Assembly: GCA_050084515.1 (NCBI GenBank)
Contig: CM114272.1
Location: forward strand, 3,720,001 to 3,784,000
DNA length: 64,000 bases
Direction of reading: 5' to 3'
From: Blasia pusilla
Lineage: Eukaryota > Marchantiophyta > Marchantiopsida > Blasiales
The position numbers and the translations under genes are program-made. How positions within the stretch are numbered: the stretch's first letter is position 1; every line of letters begins with the position of its first letter. Below are positions 12,351 to 23,894 of this stretch, piece by piece. The notes below the pieces were generated by a model. That model did no database searches and was not told the origin of the DNA. It saw nothing but the letters and a program-made list of their open reading frames with translations.

Positions 12351-14230
12351 TTTCACATAAAGATCATATTGTTAGATATGATGAATAATGGACATACATG
12401 TTTATTATTTCATATTTTGGGAAGAAATAGTAAAATACAATACGAAAGTGTATCCAAAATAGAAATCTTCTTCAAATTTTTGAAAATAATAAAATATATT
12501 TTTTATATTAGAGTACAATTTTTATTGGGAAGTATTTTTCAACAAATATTATATATTTCAAAAAAATCATGGGCATAATTAATTCTTATCCTATTTTTAT
12601 GATCTCATTTCTATTTTTTCTTAACCTTTGGAGAACTCCTTATTTCCATAATTTCCATTTTATATTGAATCCTTTTTAAAGTTCCACTTGAGGGGAATAT
12701 TGAATTTCTTACTACTTTATTATATTTTAACGTTAAAAGTTTTTATTTATTTATTTATCTTCCATGCTTAAGAGATTGATGGAAAGATTCTTTTTTTAGG
12801 TTTTCCTTAGTTGGAAATCATATTATGAATCATCCTATTAATTCACTACTTCTCCTTATACTATCTCATGATATTTTTTAAAATAAATTAATAATGAAGT
12901 TTTTTCCAACCATCTATGTAATATTTAAGATCCAAAATGAATTATTATATTTCATAATATTTTATAATATTTTAATTATTAAAACCTTCCCCAAATTTTG
13001 GATTTAGTATAGATCCTATAGGATAAATTTTTGGTTTAGTATAGATCATAAGTAATGTCAATGTTGTCAAATGCTTATATCAATATGATTACTAGAGATC
13101 TAATGTGGTATCATTCAATTTTTTCAAAAGATGTGGATATATTAAGATCAATAGACACTATTGATGATATACATAAATATATATATAGATAGAGAGAGAA
13201 AGAGAGTCTTTTCATTTTCCATCTTGCTTAAAGATTTCAATTTGATTTAAAATTCGGGGCCTATTTTCTTGTTGCCCAATTGTCCCGTGTCAAACATAGA
13301 AGTGTTTGCAAATCAAAAAGACACTTTCCCATAATAGTATACATAAACTGTTTGTGCGATGCACGCGAAATAAAAAAGTGTTTGAAGAGCTAATGTATAG
13401 CCGGTGAAGGGAAAAGATTAATGATGTTCCACATAAATTCAATTTTTTTTTGTTACGCATAGTATGTGAAACATGTTATTGCTGCCTAATTGTCAAGTAG
13501 ATAAGTGTTTGCAAATCAAAATAGCATTCTCCCATAATAATATAGATAAACAAATGAGACTAGATTGTGATTCATTATGCTATTTTGAATATTGAAGATA
13601 GAATTTTATTGAAAACATTCCATTATTTTCCATTTAATTTACTTAAATTTCAACTCTTTATTACTCCATCTAAATGATTGGAGAGATTCACCATTATGAG
13701 TTAAGGAGTAATTTTTATTTTCAATTTAATTTACTTAAATTTCAATTCCTTATTACTCCATCCAAATGATTGGAGAGATTCACCATTACGAGTTACGGAG
13801 TAATTGCAGCCGGTTAAGACAAACAAATTTGGAAAAAATTGGCAAGAAATAGGGGGTTCTCTTCGTATAGATAATTTCTAAACAGATTGGAAATAAGGCT
13901 TAGGTTTTAGCGTTCCCTCTTATGAAATACCGAAAAGTTACTCGTTCCCATGAAAAACTCCCTAGACATAGGTTTTGCTATGATGATTAATAACTTTAAT
14001 AGTCAAATTTACAAAAGTTGGCATTTATTTTTCATAGAATTCTCTATAAGAGTGAAAAGAATTTACATTCATAAAATACTATAAAATAACATGCAAATAA
14101 GAATGCACTATAAATAAATCTTAAAAGAACTGTTAAGTTAAAAAGGATATTATAATATTTTTAGAAATGCTTATCATATACCATTGTTAGTACACACAGA
14201 ATCATACGGATCTACGGAAAGAAGACACTA
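12351..14230. other. AT-rich non-coding region
   Basis: Long A/T runs with stops in all frames, a TA/GA microsatellite near 13,175-13,205, and two loosely similar blocks near 13,290-13,350 and 13,485-13,555 sharing AAGTGTTTGCAAATCAAAA and a CCCATAATA phrase. No gene, RNA or element end is recognisable. Confidence 0.5.
13630..13806 (+). repeat. Tandem duplication of about 92 bp
   Basis: The sequence starting ATTTAATTTACTTAAATTTC and running through ATTGGAGAGATTCACCATTA and GGAGTAAT occurs twice in succession with only a few substitutions, one of the least diverged local duplications outside the large transposons. Confidence 0.85.
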
Positions 14231-16900
14231 AATCACATAGGTTCGCTTTTGGTAATCATTTGATGACCAAAAGCCATCCCAAGACCGTGGACCACGGCGG
14301 ACGCCTTGAGATTCATGGCCCTGGGAACTGCCCAGGGATAGCCGCAGGCTGGCTTGGGCAGAAGATCATGAATAGTCATGATTGATCCAAGGAGCGCACG
14401 TTCCTTCTTACTTACTTTTTGCTCTAGCCTGTACATGGAGGCGCAAGAATGTATGGAGCGCCGACGAGCACGTTGTCGATATCGATGGAGCTGCAAGCGA
14501 CCGAATACCAAGCTGACTCCACTTGTGTGTTTCATGTGGGTGCGCTTGAACGACCACGGCTGCGGATCGATTTTCGATTTTGACACAGTCTCCAATGACG
14601 ATTGACATACTAGCCCTTGAATCATTCAGTGAGTCAGTCGTTCGCGAATTTGTTTAATTTAACGAGACAGATCGGGATTAGACAAACGTCCAAAGGCTTG
14701 GCAGGTAGCTGGAGCCAACTCAATGATGTGTATCTGTCCCGAGGGATGATTATCTAGATCTATCCCGAGGGATAATCATCTGCATCTACCCGAGGAATAC
14801 GTGCATCTGCAGTGGTGCAGGTGCATCATGATGGAAGTTAGAAACTGCAGATTTCTAAAATCTCAGACATCGATCGAGAAATTTACGCGCATCTTCTTCG
14901 GAAACCTGGATTTGATCTAGCTATTCCTTCAGCTGTTTCGAAACAGCTGAAGGAGCACTCGTCACCAGATTGGAACGGCTATTATTGCACATGTATATTA
15001 TTAGGCAGCTCGTCTAGCATCGATGTCTGGACTCTGGACACGCATGATTTACTACTGACAGCGCAGATGCACCGACTCAGTGAAGCAGAACTCCACAACT
15101 TCAGATCACCATGGATCGATCGATCCTGAATCGTCAGGACGTTACCTCTGGCTAGCCGCCCTAGTATAGTACAACGATAAGTGAATCCGACGACTTGAAA
15201 ACACAGTTACCGCAGAATTCGGCTCAAAGTGTACCTATGTACAACTCCTCCCAAATAGTCTGAGACTCTGAGAAATCGGACCCACTACCTTTACCTATCA
15301 TTAGGACCCTTACTAACTGCTTTAAAAGGAACCAGTGTGGGACCTCACGCATGATGAGGCTCCACACGGAATTTTCGGGGTTTCTGTTGGGCAGAGTTTG
15401 AGCGGATTGAGTTACTGACAATTTCTTTGTAGCCTCTCCGTTACTGACACCCAAGAATGTGAGAGGGAGAGAGATAATGGCAACTCGAGAAGAAAATGAG
15501 ACTACATGTAAGACAAACCGAAGCCAGAAATTTGCCGAAGAATAAACTGTGGACACAAAACCGATGCTGACGACTTCTCGGATTGAAGAAGATTCACACA
15601 AATCCATTCTCAGGGGAAAAAAAGATTCGGAACAGGAATTGCAACCACTCGGATACGCCCCATCGAATCTACTCGGATACGAACGGGACTGGCTAGCTTT
15701 TGTCGTGCTAAATGGTGTTTGGATCTAGCGGTTTGTGGAATCATAATGATGTGTAACTCATTTCTCGTCAAACAAAGCAGGAATCGTTCCCTTCTCTCCT
15801 TTCTCGACATCAGTCGTACATGTACAGGTGTTGTGTTACTTGTAAAGATTGAGTGGCGATTTCGTTACCTTTCTCTTCCGATCTACTGGTTGTGTGACAG
15901 CTGCGAGTAACCTTTACTTCCATCGGTTCTCCAAAGAATTCCTCTAGTGAGAGCTCTGGCGTAAGTAATAAGGACGAATTCTGTGTGCATCCCGAGTTGA
16001 TCAATCGTAACTAATAAGGACGGATTCTGCGTGCATCCCAAGTTGACCTGGCGATAAGTAGGAACCAGACGTAGGTGCACATTTTCCATGTGCTGCGGTG
16101 CAGCTTTGGGCAGAAGGATGGAGGGAGGAATTAAAAAGGAGCACCTCTTTTGCTCTGTTTCAAGATTAAAGCCCGCATTACCACAAAATTGGAAAATACA
16201 GAACACACATTCTTTCGATTTTACAGAATTCACATCCTGAAAAATATGTGCAGCTTCGGTTTTCTGTGAGAAGATCCAAACCCATATTATGCACACAGAT
16301 ACGTTCAATCAATTTGACAGAGTTCACATTATCAATTGAGATGTTTTGCTGATTTTTTCAAAGGAAGTCCTCAGATCTGCCTCGTCACCACCAAATAGTT
16401 CTCTCTTGATCTACTCGCATGGAAGATTAAATAGCTAAATGGACGGAAAAAAATGAGGATATGACTCATCGCTTTTACGAGCTCTTCTCGGACTCTCTCA
16501 GCTCAGCTCAGCTCAGCTACCGGTGCTGTCACATGAGTGCCATGAGTTTACCTTTTACAGAGTGTGAGCTTTTTCATCAGCTGCATGCCCATTTAACTCG
16601 TGACAGATGTAGAGGGAATAATCTAGTGGAGCCACTGCTTGATGCTACAAAGAGAAGATTAGTCGTCAATTCTGGCCTCGTTAGTCCTTTTGAGCGCTGA
16701 AAGCCCACTCTGCTGTCAACTCCAGGTAGAAGTGGGTCGTTCTTCCTAAAGCCGATCGTTGTGTTTCAAAGGTTTTATCATCTTCCTGTAAATGAAAGTG
16801 GTATGATGTCCTGAATGGCTTACCAACATTGTGGATAATCCTGCAGCAGCCAGCAAAGTTACTATACATTAGCTCCTTGGAAAAGATTTGACATCATTCT
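14231..16900. other. Mixed-composition region, no gene recognised
   Basis: Less repetitive than its surroundings. Several open frames of 60-141 codons overlap on both strands (minus 14,625-14,233; minus 15,607-15,224; minus 16,308-15,883; plus 16,461-16,700), none with a recognisable domain. A direct repeat of about 50 bp near 15,960 and 16,010 shares AAGGACGAATTCTG/GTGCATCCC text. AGCTC microsatellite units lie near 16,498-16,519. This could hold a lineage-specific or regulatory segment, but coding cannot be supported. Confidence 0.35.
14925..14954. repeat. Perfect 30-bp palindrome
   Basis: TCCTTCAGCTGTTTC is followed directly by its reverse complement, giving a dyad with no loop centred between 14,939 and 14,940. 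It includes two CAGCTG sites, the E-box core. It stands alone rather than in an array. Confidence 0.85.
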
Positions 16901-18473
16901 CATGTAGGATTAGGTTGCATAGGTGTAGGAGATTACACTCGTATCAAAATTTCTCTTAGGAGTCACTACGGGAGGGAATATGAATGAGTAAGATGGTTCA
17001 TTTTGAAAATCTGAGCGAAAAGGTTAGCATCTGTAGACACAGAATCATGGAGTCAATAGAGTGGTATCTAGTGTGTACCAAGGATTGAAATTCCTTAATT
17101 GATCCCTTAAGTGCTTTCACTGTGTTTACGGCCACAAGGTTTCCCCTAAGTCCTTGAAGGCTTGAAATACTTGGTGCAGGTTGAGATTCCTGGATATTTG
17201 ACAGGTTCAAAGAGCAAAGATAGAAAGGTGCAAAGTTGTGGACCTCTTCAATAGAATTCTTGCCGGTGGGGTTCAGAGTGCTGATGGGGTTAGGTCACTT
17301 ATGAGAATCTAGTAATTCCACACATGGGTCCATCTTCCCTTCATTTTCTGTTATGAAAGATTCTGACGCATTTGGATATTGTACGGAGGAACCGGAGCTG
17401 AAGCAAAGACATGTTTTGAAAGCCAAGATCAACCAATTTCCAGCGAAAGTTGGGCCGAGCATAGACTTTAAGACTACATGACCTTAAGATTTTCCGTGCC
17501 TTTATTGGATGGACTTTATCCCGGGTTCAAGGGTTAACGAGGATTCTTGAAAGGATCACCGTTTGATGTACAATATAAGACTGCAGAAACTCGGTAATTT
17601 GAAAGGGATTTTAGCGTTCAATTGTTTTGGCGTCAAATTTTCTTAAGGATAACATGGTCATGATGCAAGCCTCGTGAGAATTTGATATGATGAATCCAGA
17701 AGTGAATGGATTTCTTGAACATTCCCAATTGCAATGATTTCCAAACAGGATTTAAGTAAGGAAGATCGTATGAAGTGGACTTAGAAATAGACCCTTGTCA
17801 TCTCAATTTTAGCTACTCGCTTTTCTACTCCCAAACAGATCGAATTGGTTGAAAATAGACACGAATTCTTCCATATCCATTTGACCCAAAGTACTTTGTA
17901 AGGTGTCAACATGAGTATAACTCTCCATGTAGCCACATCACTCTCCTATTGAGTATCTCACCATGGTAAATATGAGATGTGTATGTGTATACATGAGATA
18001 TTTTGATGAAGGCATTGACTATAAAGTCCATTCATAATTTTAGAAGAAAGATTGTTTCTAGAAGAAAAAAAAATCTTAAGTTGTAAAAATTGAAGGAATT
18101 GAACACCCAAAAATATACTCCTAGACCTTCAATTTTTCATGAAATAAGAGGTAGAAAAATTTTCCTTCCAGATTTTATTGATTCAGTCCAGAGAAAAAGA
18201 AATTTTATTGAAGGAATATTCACTTTTTTTTAAATCTGATTTTTTTAGAAATTATTCCCTACACTCATCAAGTGTGAATTTTTTTATGCCATAATATTTT
18301 GTGATAGATGACTAACCCAAGGTTTTGACACAAAAAATCCTGAAAAAAATTTGGGGACCAAATCTTGGAAAAAATTTGGAAAATTGGTATGTTGTAAAAG
18401 TAGCTCTAATAGCAAACCCAAAATTTGAAAAATGTTCATTTAAAACTCAAAAATCTTCCTCGGCATTTGATGG
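16901..18473. other. No gene seen
   Basis: AT-leaning sequence with short chance frames only. The frame 18,325-18,723 runs through into the GC-rich element beginning at 18,482 and is not evidence for a gene. Confidence 0.4.
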
Positions 18474-18481
18474 CCATGCAC

Positions 18482-18927
18482 CTAGGTTGCATGAAAATGG
18501 ACAAGTTTGGGCATGCCATCCGCATCTGAGCCTAGGATGTTTGGAAACACGGTGTGCATGCGTAAGGGCAGGTCTAGGGTGTGGAGAGAAGTACGCGAAC
18601 ACATGCAGGCGAGCAAACATGGGCATGGGGTACAAGTTGCAGGTGGCGCAGGAGGAATGGGGGGGAACACGCAATGTAGCGCCCCCAAAAACCCAAAAAG
18701 AAAAAAATTTGTGTCCGGTGTAGGGTTGTGTTCCTTTTGCTTCCCCTCATTCTCCCACATGCATGGCAAGTATGTAAGGACGGGTCTTGGGGGGCAATGC
18801 GGCCCACTTGGACAATCGCGAGGATGAGCAAGTAGGGTCGTGGGAAAAATTTCCTCACAAAAAAGTCTATCCAAATGACGAATATGGATATGTCCGTTGA
18901 AACTGACTTAGTTTGCATGCAACCTTG
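18482..18927. mobile_element. GC-rich non-autonomous element, hAT-like, CTAGGTTGC/GCAACCTTG ends
   Basis: The left end starts CTAGGTTGCATG and the right end finishes CATGCAACCTTG, forming short inverted termini. The flanking octamers CCATGCAC (18,474-18,481) and CCATGGGC (18,928-18,935) agree at 6 of 8 positions, which fits a decayed 8-bp duplication. The interior is far richer in G and C than its surroundings and gives long overlapping open frames on both strands, which I treat as compositional artefacts. Related copies are at 30,598-31,202 and, with weaker ends, 31,673-31,996 and about 25,630-26,207. Confidence 0.6.
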
Positions 18928-18935
18928 CCATGGGC

Positions 18936-19737
18936 TTAAGGTTTCATATACATCGAAGATTGTGTATTATTTTCTGAAAAATTCTTGAATACTCAATCCA
19001 AATTTTTTAATGAACATTCTACACATTTTTTTTCCCATACGGAAATGAGAACTTGAATATTCCATTTCTTTTACAAAAATTTCTCAAAAATTCCATACCA
19101 TATATTTGTTACGTCATAATGAAAATACTTACTTAAGGAATTATACTTGATCGTTAGACATTGAATCTTAAGCCAAACCTTTAATCGAAAAAAGTTCTTC
19201 AATAAGAAAGAATATAGTGAATCTTGCTTAAACTATCAATCCAATCCCCACCCAAACCATAGTACTCATTTTACTCCTTCCAATCCACTCTCAACCATCT
19301 ACAACTTCTTTTAAGAGTAGCCTTGAACCAACCGTGAGTGAATTCTCAAGTCTCAACAAACTCAAACTCACTTCCAAGTAAATCATTTTCCACAATCTTA
19401 TTGACTATAATCGGAGTGAGGGAGGATTCATGGACCTAACATGAATTAATATAAGATGGACACATAGAGAATGGAAAATGGATGGATGGAGAGAAGGCAT
19501 ATGGATAAATACAGGGAGGGCTTACCAATGAAAAATGGATGAAGGACAAAAAAATAAGAACCAATTAAACAAAGGTTCTTGTTGATGTGTCAATTCTTTA
19601 TTAATAATTCGGTAGTCCTAGTCATTACCGGAAAATAACTTGGCTTGTATAAGTTTCGGGCCATCAATTATTACGAGTCATTTTGTATCATGAATGACTC
19701 CACCTAGCTACTTATCAAAGTCATTAAATGCAAGATT
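18936..19737. other. No gene seen
   Basis: AT-rich sequence with no frame, repeat end or RNA signal that I can support. Confidence 0.4.
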
Positions 19738-19890
19738 ATAGGATTTAGGGCTTAGGGTATATGGTTTAGGGTCTATACCTATGACTAGGATTTAGGGTTT
19801 GGGATGTATGGCTTAGGGTCTAGGGTTTATGGCTTAGAGTTCATGGTTTAAGGCTTAGGGTCTATAACTTAGGTGGGATCTAGGATGTAG
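19738..19890 (+). repeat. Degenerate telomere-like tract
   Basis: Repeated variants of TTTAGGG, GGTTTAGGG and GCTTAGGG, spaced irregularly. They resemble the plant telomere repeat but are too diverged to be a recent interstitial telomere. The tract resumes at 20,214 after an inserted solo LTR. Confidence 0.6.
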
Positions 19891-19894
19891 GTTT

Positions 19895-20213
19895 TATTGA
19901 AGATTGAGCAATAGTCAATCTCATTGGACACATGAATTGCTACATTTGGTACTCACACGAAATAAAAAAATTTAATCTCAGTTACTTAGTCAAGGAGAAT
20001 TATTTTCACTAGGGTTAGTTAACCAAAATTGGTATAACTTGAGACTGTGGTTAGGATTAGGGTTAGTGCTACTTGTACTATAACATACCTTATGTAATTG
20101 AGAAGGGAACGAACCTCTATTCATTCTCTCATAGAAAAGTTTTACTTTCCGTGGTGATGTACATGTGTGAGAGCCGTATCCCATGAATTATGCTTGTTTA
20201 GCAGTTTTCTACA
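19895..20213 (+). mobile_element. Solo LTR of a Ty1/copia family
   Basis: About 319 bp, starting TATTGAAGATTGAG and ending GCAGTTTTCTACA. It aligns along its length with the LTRs at 23,583-23,894 and 56,741-57,054, sharing TGCTACATTTGGTACTCACA, the ACTAGGGTTAGTTAA phrase and GTGAGAG..CCCA..AATTATGCTT. No internal retroelement sequence is next to it, so it looks like a product of LTR-LTR recombination. The flanking 5-mers (GGTTT and AGTAT) do not match. It splits a telomere-like tract. Confidence 0.75.
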
Positions 20214-20360
20214 AGTATTAGGTTTTAGCGTTTAGTGTTTATAAAATATGGTTTAGGGTTTAGGATTTATAATAAGGGTTTTGGTGTTTAGGGTGATTAT
20301 ATGGCTAAGGATGTAGCTTGTATGGCTTAGAATCTAGGGTTTTAAGGACATAGGGTGTAT
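20214..20360 (+). repeat. Degenerate telomere-like tract, second half
   Basis: Continuation of the TTTAGGG-like text (GGTTTAGGGTTTAGGATT and variants) on the far side of the solo LTR. Confidence 0.55.
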
Positions 20361-22139
20361 AATCAATCCAATTTTCATTTAAATTTAAAGGAACATAAAA
20401 ATATGGACAGATTTATACTTTGGGCTTCAAATCATCAATTGGTGCTTATGGACTAAATTCAAAGTTTAGAGTTGTGTATATTATTGATTTATAATTATAA
20501 CTATATTGTTATAGGAACAATACATAATTAAATTAATTCAAAATAGGATTTATTTGTTGTAGTCTGTACCTATTAGTTCATGGAAGTCAAAGCTATAAAA
20601 GAACTCCATGGGGCAACATGGAACAATTTAAGCAAAAATACTATTCCATAGGCTCATGCGACAAATATTGCTAGAACTTTAAAAAATATGCAAATGTGAC
20701 ATGTAAGAAAGTAGAAATGATCCATGGTATTTAATTTCAAATATCAAGTTACAATAACGTTAGAAAATTTGTGAAAGATTTAGAAGAGTGTTGAACTTAA
20801 TCTTATAATACTAGATTAGTGCCAAAGATTATTCAAGACTTCAAAAACCTACCTAACCAATATAGGTTATTCAAGATTTACCAATATTCTTCATTCATTT
20901 CTTTACATCCCAATTTTTGTATGTCCTACTTGGGGCAAGGTTCTTCATCAAAATGTATTCAATAGCCACCAAATTAATATTGAATTTAGAAATCAGTACT
21001 TGCACCAAAAAAATCAATATTTGCACCAACTCCTACAAGAACTTGTCTTATTCATATGGAAAAGTTATTTCTTTCTTATCCTAGTCTAATTATGAAAAAC
21101 TCTCCAACATTGAATTTTACCAATGCACCTTCTATTTATTTCCTCCATTGATAACTTATCAAGTTTAGGTGAGAATCTTGTAGGCCCTCAATATGGATAG
21201 GGATTCTGAAGAAATCTATTTCCAAAGATAATAGGAACTTCAATGTTCTGTTTGGTTTGAGGCCAAAAGTTCTCTAATGTCTTTGAGAATATTAAAGAAA
21301 TGTAATGGCCTATCCATTGCTTATTTATTGTACTAGAATCTTCATTTGTTAATACCTTCATTTAATCACATGTTTTTTATCTTGTCCACGGGGTTTCCTT
21401 GAGGAAAAAATTGGTCCAATTCCTTAATCATCTTCCCCCACTAGTGTGCTAGGTTTTGGAGCTCCATCTTTGTGGCTTTGGAAGCCTTGCATCCCATCTT
21501 ATCGAAGTACTGAATATACAAAGAAACATCTTTGTTAACATCGAAAGCACTTTGGATTCCTAGAAGAAATAAGGAGAACTCCCGTAAACTTCTGATGTGT
21601 AATATGTCATATATATCTTCATTTCGCAACTGGTCTTTATCAGAAACATACACTTTGCAATGCATAATGGGCCTAACATCTAGAGATCTTGTAAATCATA
21701 ATCAACTTGGCTTCTACACTACATACCATTATTTTTTTCGTCTTAGGCCGATGAAACCTTTCAAGTACTTCTTAAATTTGGGAATGTCTTGAATCACTTG
21801 TGGTGCTAGATCCCGTAAAGTGGAGTTAGAAAATTTAGTGGCAAGCTCATTAAAGTATATGCATTATGTTTCTGCAAATTTCCGGAAAATGTATTTTACA
21901 TAACATCATCCTCTTCATGAGTGCGGAATAAAGATGATGATGGAAACAAAGAAAATTAGGTAAAAACCCTAGTTTCTCGAGTAGTGAAATAATCAAGAGC
22001 CACAACGGTAACGCACTCTTGTATGTCAAGTTATTTCCATGTTCAAGTTCCATCGTAGCTCTTTTGTGAGTGCATGAACAAACTTCAAGATTTGTAACAT
22101 ATTTCAGTGATTTCCTCATATTTTATTTTCTCACATCAT
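20361..22139. other. No gene seen
   Basis: AT-rich. Frames of 74-89 codons at 21,441-21,665, 21,532-21,792 and 21,850-22,119 overlap on opposite strands and show no domain. Confidence 0.35.
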
Positions 22140-22900
22140 CTAGAGCTTAAATTTGGTACACTTGATTCTAAGGTGTATGTACCTCACCTTGAAAGTTTCA
22201 AGAAAAATGGAATAGTGACCAAAAACCATGAAAAGACCTACCTTTCATTGAAGGTTCAACTCATTTTTTGACCCGCGCCATTAAACCTTCAATGAAAGGA
22301 AGATCTTTTCATTTTCCATCTTCTCCAAGTATCTCATCTAGAGCTTAAATTAGATACACTTGATCACCATGGGAAATATAGATCTCTTAAAAAGTTTCAA
22401 GAAAAATGGAGTTGTGACCAAAAGCTCAAAAATTGCTAAGTCATTTTTGGACCTATACCATTAAACGTTCAATGAAAATAAGATCTTTTCATTTTTCATC
22501 TTGTCCAAGTACCTCATCTGGAGCTAAAATCTTGTACACATGATTGCAAAGGTGTAGTTGCCTCTCTTGCAAAGTTTCAAGAAAAATAGAGTTATGACCA
22601 AAATCTCAAAATTGTTAACTTATTTTTTGACCCGCGCCATTAAACCTTTAATGAAAAGAAGGTCTTTTCATTTTCCATCTTATCCAAGTATCTCATATCG
22701 AGCTTAACTTTGGTATACTTGATCCCCATGATGTATGTAGTTCTCTTGCAAAGCTTCAAGAAAAATGAAGTTGTGACCAAAAGCTGAAAAATTTCTAAGT
22801 CATTTTTGGATCCACGCCACTACACCTTTAATGAAAATGGGATCTTTTCATTTTCCATCTTGTCCAAGTATCTCATCTGGAACTAAAATTTCGTATACCT
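22140..22900 (-). repeat. Satellite-like array, inverted copy of the 180-bp family
   Basis: On the plus strand the monomers read GCAAAGTTTCAAGAAAAATG...TGACCAAAA near 22,190, 22,393, 22,572 and 22,748, the reverse complement of the phrase used to phase the arrays at 11 kb and 62 kb. Spacing is about 176-203 bp. Each monomer also has a CATTAAACC..TCAATGAAA phrase that forms a short dyad. Confidence 0.8.
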
Positions 22901-23090
22901 GAACCAAATGAGAACCAAAACTTGATAGGAGTAGAGCCTGGGAAGAGTCATTACCAAAGAGGTTGAGAATTGGATTTGGAACGTGACTAGCGTGTGGAGT
23001 TTTGATTGTATCTCATACCATAACTTTGAGACCCGAGATGAATTTGGGACAAATAAGGTAGCATAGGAAATCTTATGATGATATCAGATT

Positions 23091-23148
23091 AATGGTGCTA
23101 AGAGAAGTGGATGTTGGACTCTCAACATCTACTTCTCTTAGCACCATT
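23091..23148. repeat. 26-bp inverted repeat with a 6-nt loop
   Basis: Left arm 23,091-23,116 (AATGGTGCTAAGAG...) and right arm 23,123-23,148 (...CTCTTAGCACCATT) pair with one mismatch around GACTCT. Isolated hairpin just upstream of the dispersed repeat at 23,155 and the copia 3' fragment. Confidence 0.8.
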
Positions 23149-23154
23149 ATTTTG

Positions 23155-23300
23155 ATCGTCCCCCTTATATGAGGAGAAGCCTAGATTGATGGTTTGACTT
23201 AGACGTCAAAAGAGTCACAGTAATATGACGTAGGTGGTTTATGGAGTAGCGTTACTAGAATTATATAACCCTATATTTCATCACGGTGTGGGGCATCTAG
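23155..23300 (+). repeat. Dispersed repeat, related to 25,330-25,560 and 28,290-28,440 (inverted)
   Basis: Shares in reverse complement the phrases GATGGTTTGACTTAGACGTC, GTAGGTGGTTTATGGAGTAG and TAGAATTATATAACCCTATA with the two other blocks. Family unknown. Confidence 0.45.
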
Positions 23301-23339
23301 ATGCAAATATTTTCTATTAATAGAAAAAGAGTATATATA

Positions 23340-23595
23340 TACAGACAATATAAGGAGCATGAAGTTTGCTGATAATCATGTGTTTCATACTTGAACAAAG
23401 CATGTTGAGGTGCACTATCATTTTATCAGAGACAAAGTGCGTACAGGAGAAATTGATATTGTGTATATACGTACAAATCAGCAAATTGCAGATATCTTTA
23501 CAAAGGCATTGTCTAGAGATAAGTTTGAGATGTTTAGAAATGATTTAGGCGTTAGAGATATCGATATGAGTTTGAGAGGGAGTATTGAAGACTGA
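23340..23595 (+). pseudogene. Ty1/copia polyprotein C-terminus (RNase H end)
   Basis: The frame from about 23,365 reads ADNHVFHT, a stop, then KHVEVHYHFIRDKVRTGEID, IVYIRTNQQIADIFTKALSR and DKFEMFRNDLGV, the usual last residues of a plant copia polyprotein (RNase H). A purine-rich tract (TTGAGAGGGAG, 23,572-23,582) follows directly and abuts the LTR at 23,583, as expected of the polypurine tract for plus-strand synthesis. Everything upstream (gag, protease, integrase, most of RT) is missing, so this is a 5'-truncated relic. Confidence 0.9.
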
Positions 23596-23894
23596 GTTAC
23601 AATCAAGCTCATCGGACATCCAATCTGCTACATTTGATACTCACACAAACTATGGAAGCTTAATCTTGATTAGTCAATTAAGTGTGATTATCTTAACGAG
23701 GGTTAGTTAATCACAGTTAGTCTAACTCAAGATTATGGTTAGAATTAGGGTTAGGGTCGCTTGTACATACCTTATATAATTGAGAAGGGGACCAACCTTC
23801 ACTTATTCTCTCATTACAATTTTTTTTCTCCATGTTGGTGTGTGAGTGTGAGAGTCATTTCCCACAAGTTATGCTTCTTTACGAGTTTTCTACA
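23583..23894 (+). mobile_element. Copia 3' LTR
   Basis: About 312 bp, TATTGAAGACTGAG to GAGTTTTCTACA, directly after the polypurine tract. A TATATAAT box lies at 23,773-23,780. The LTR includes GGTTAGAATTAGGGTTAGGG, a telomere-like phrase also present in the other copies. Canonical copia LTRs start TG; here the second base reads A in all three copies. Confidence 0.85.

Noticed and set aside
14233-14625. Candidate cellular gene (130-codon minus ORF)
   Set aside because: Overlapped by a plus-strand frame, no recognisable domain or intron structure, no supporting neighbour.
18325-18918. Four overlapping ORFs of 106-132 codons
   Set aside because: Products of the GC-rich element at 18,482-18,927, present on both strands with no conserved motif.
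19738-20360. True interstitial telomere
   Set aside because: TTTAGGG units are irregular and heavily diverged, with no uninterrupted run.
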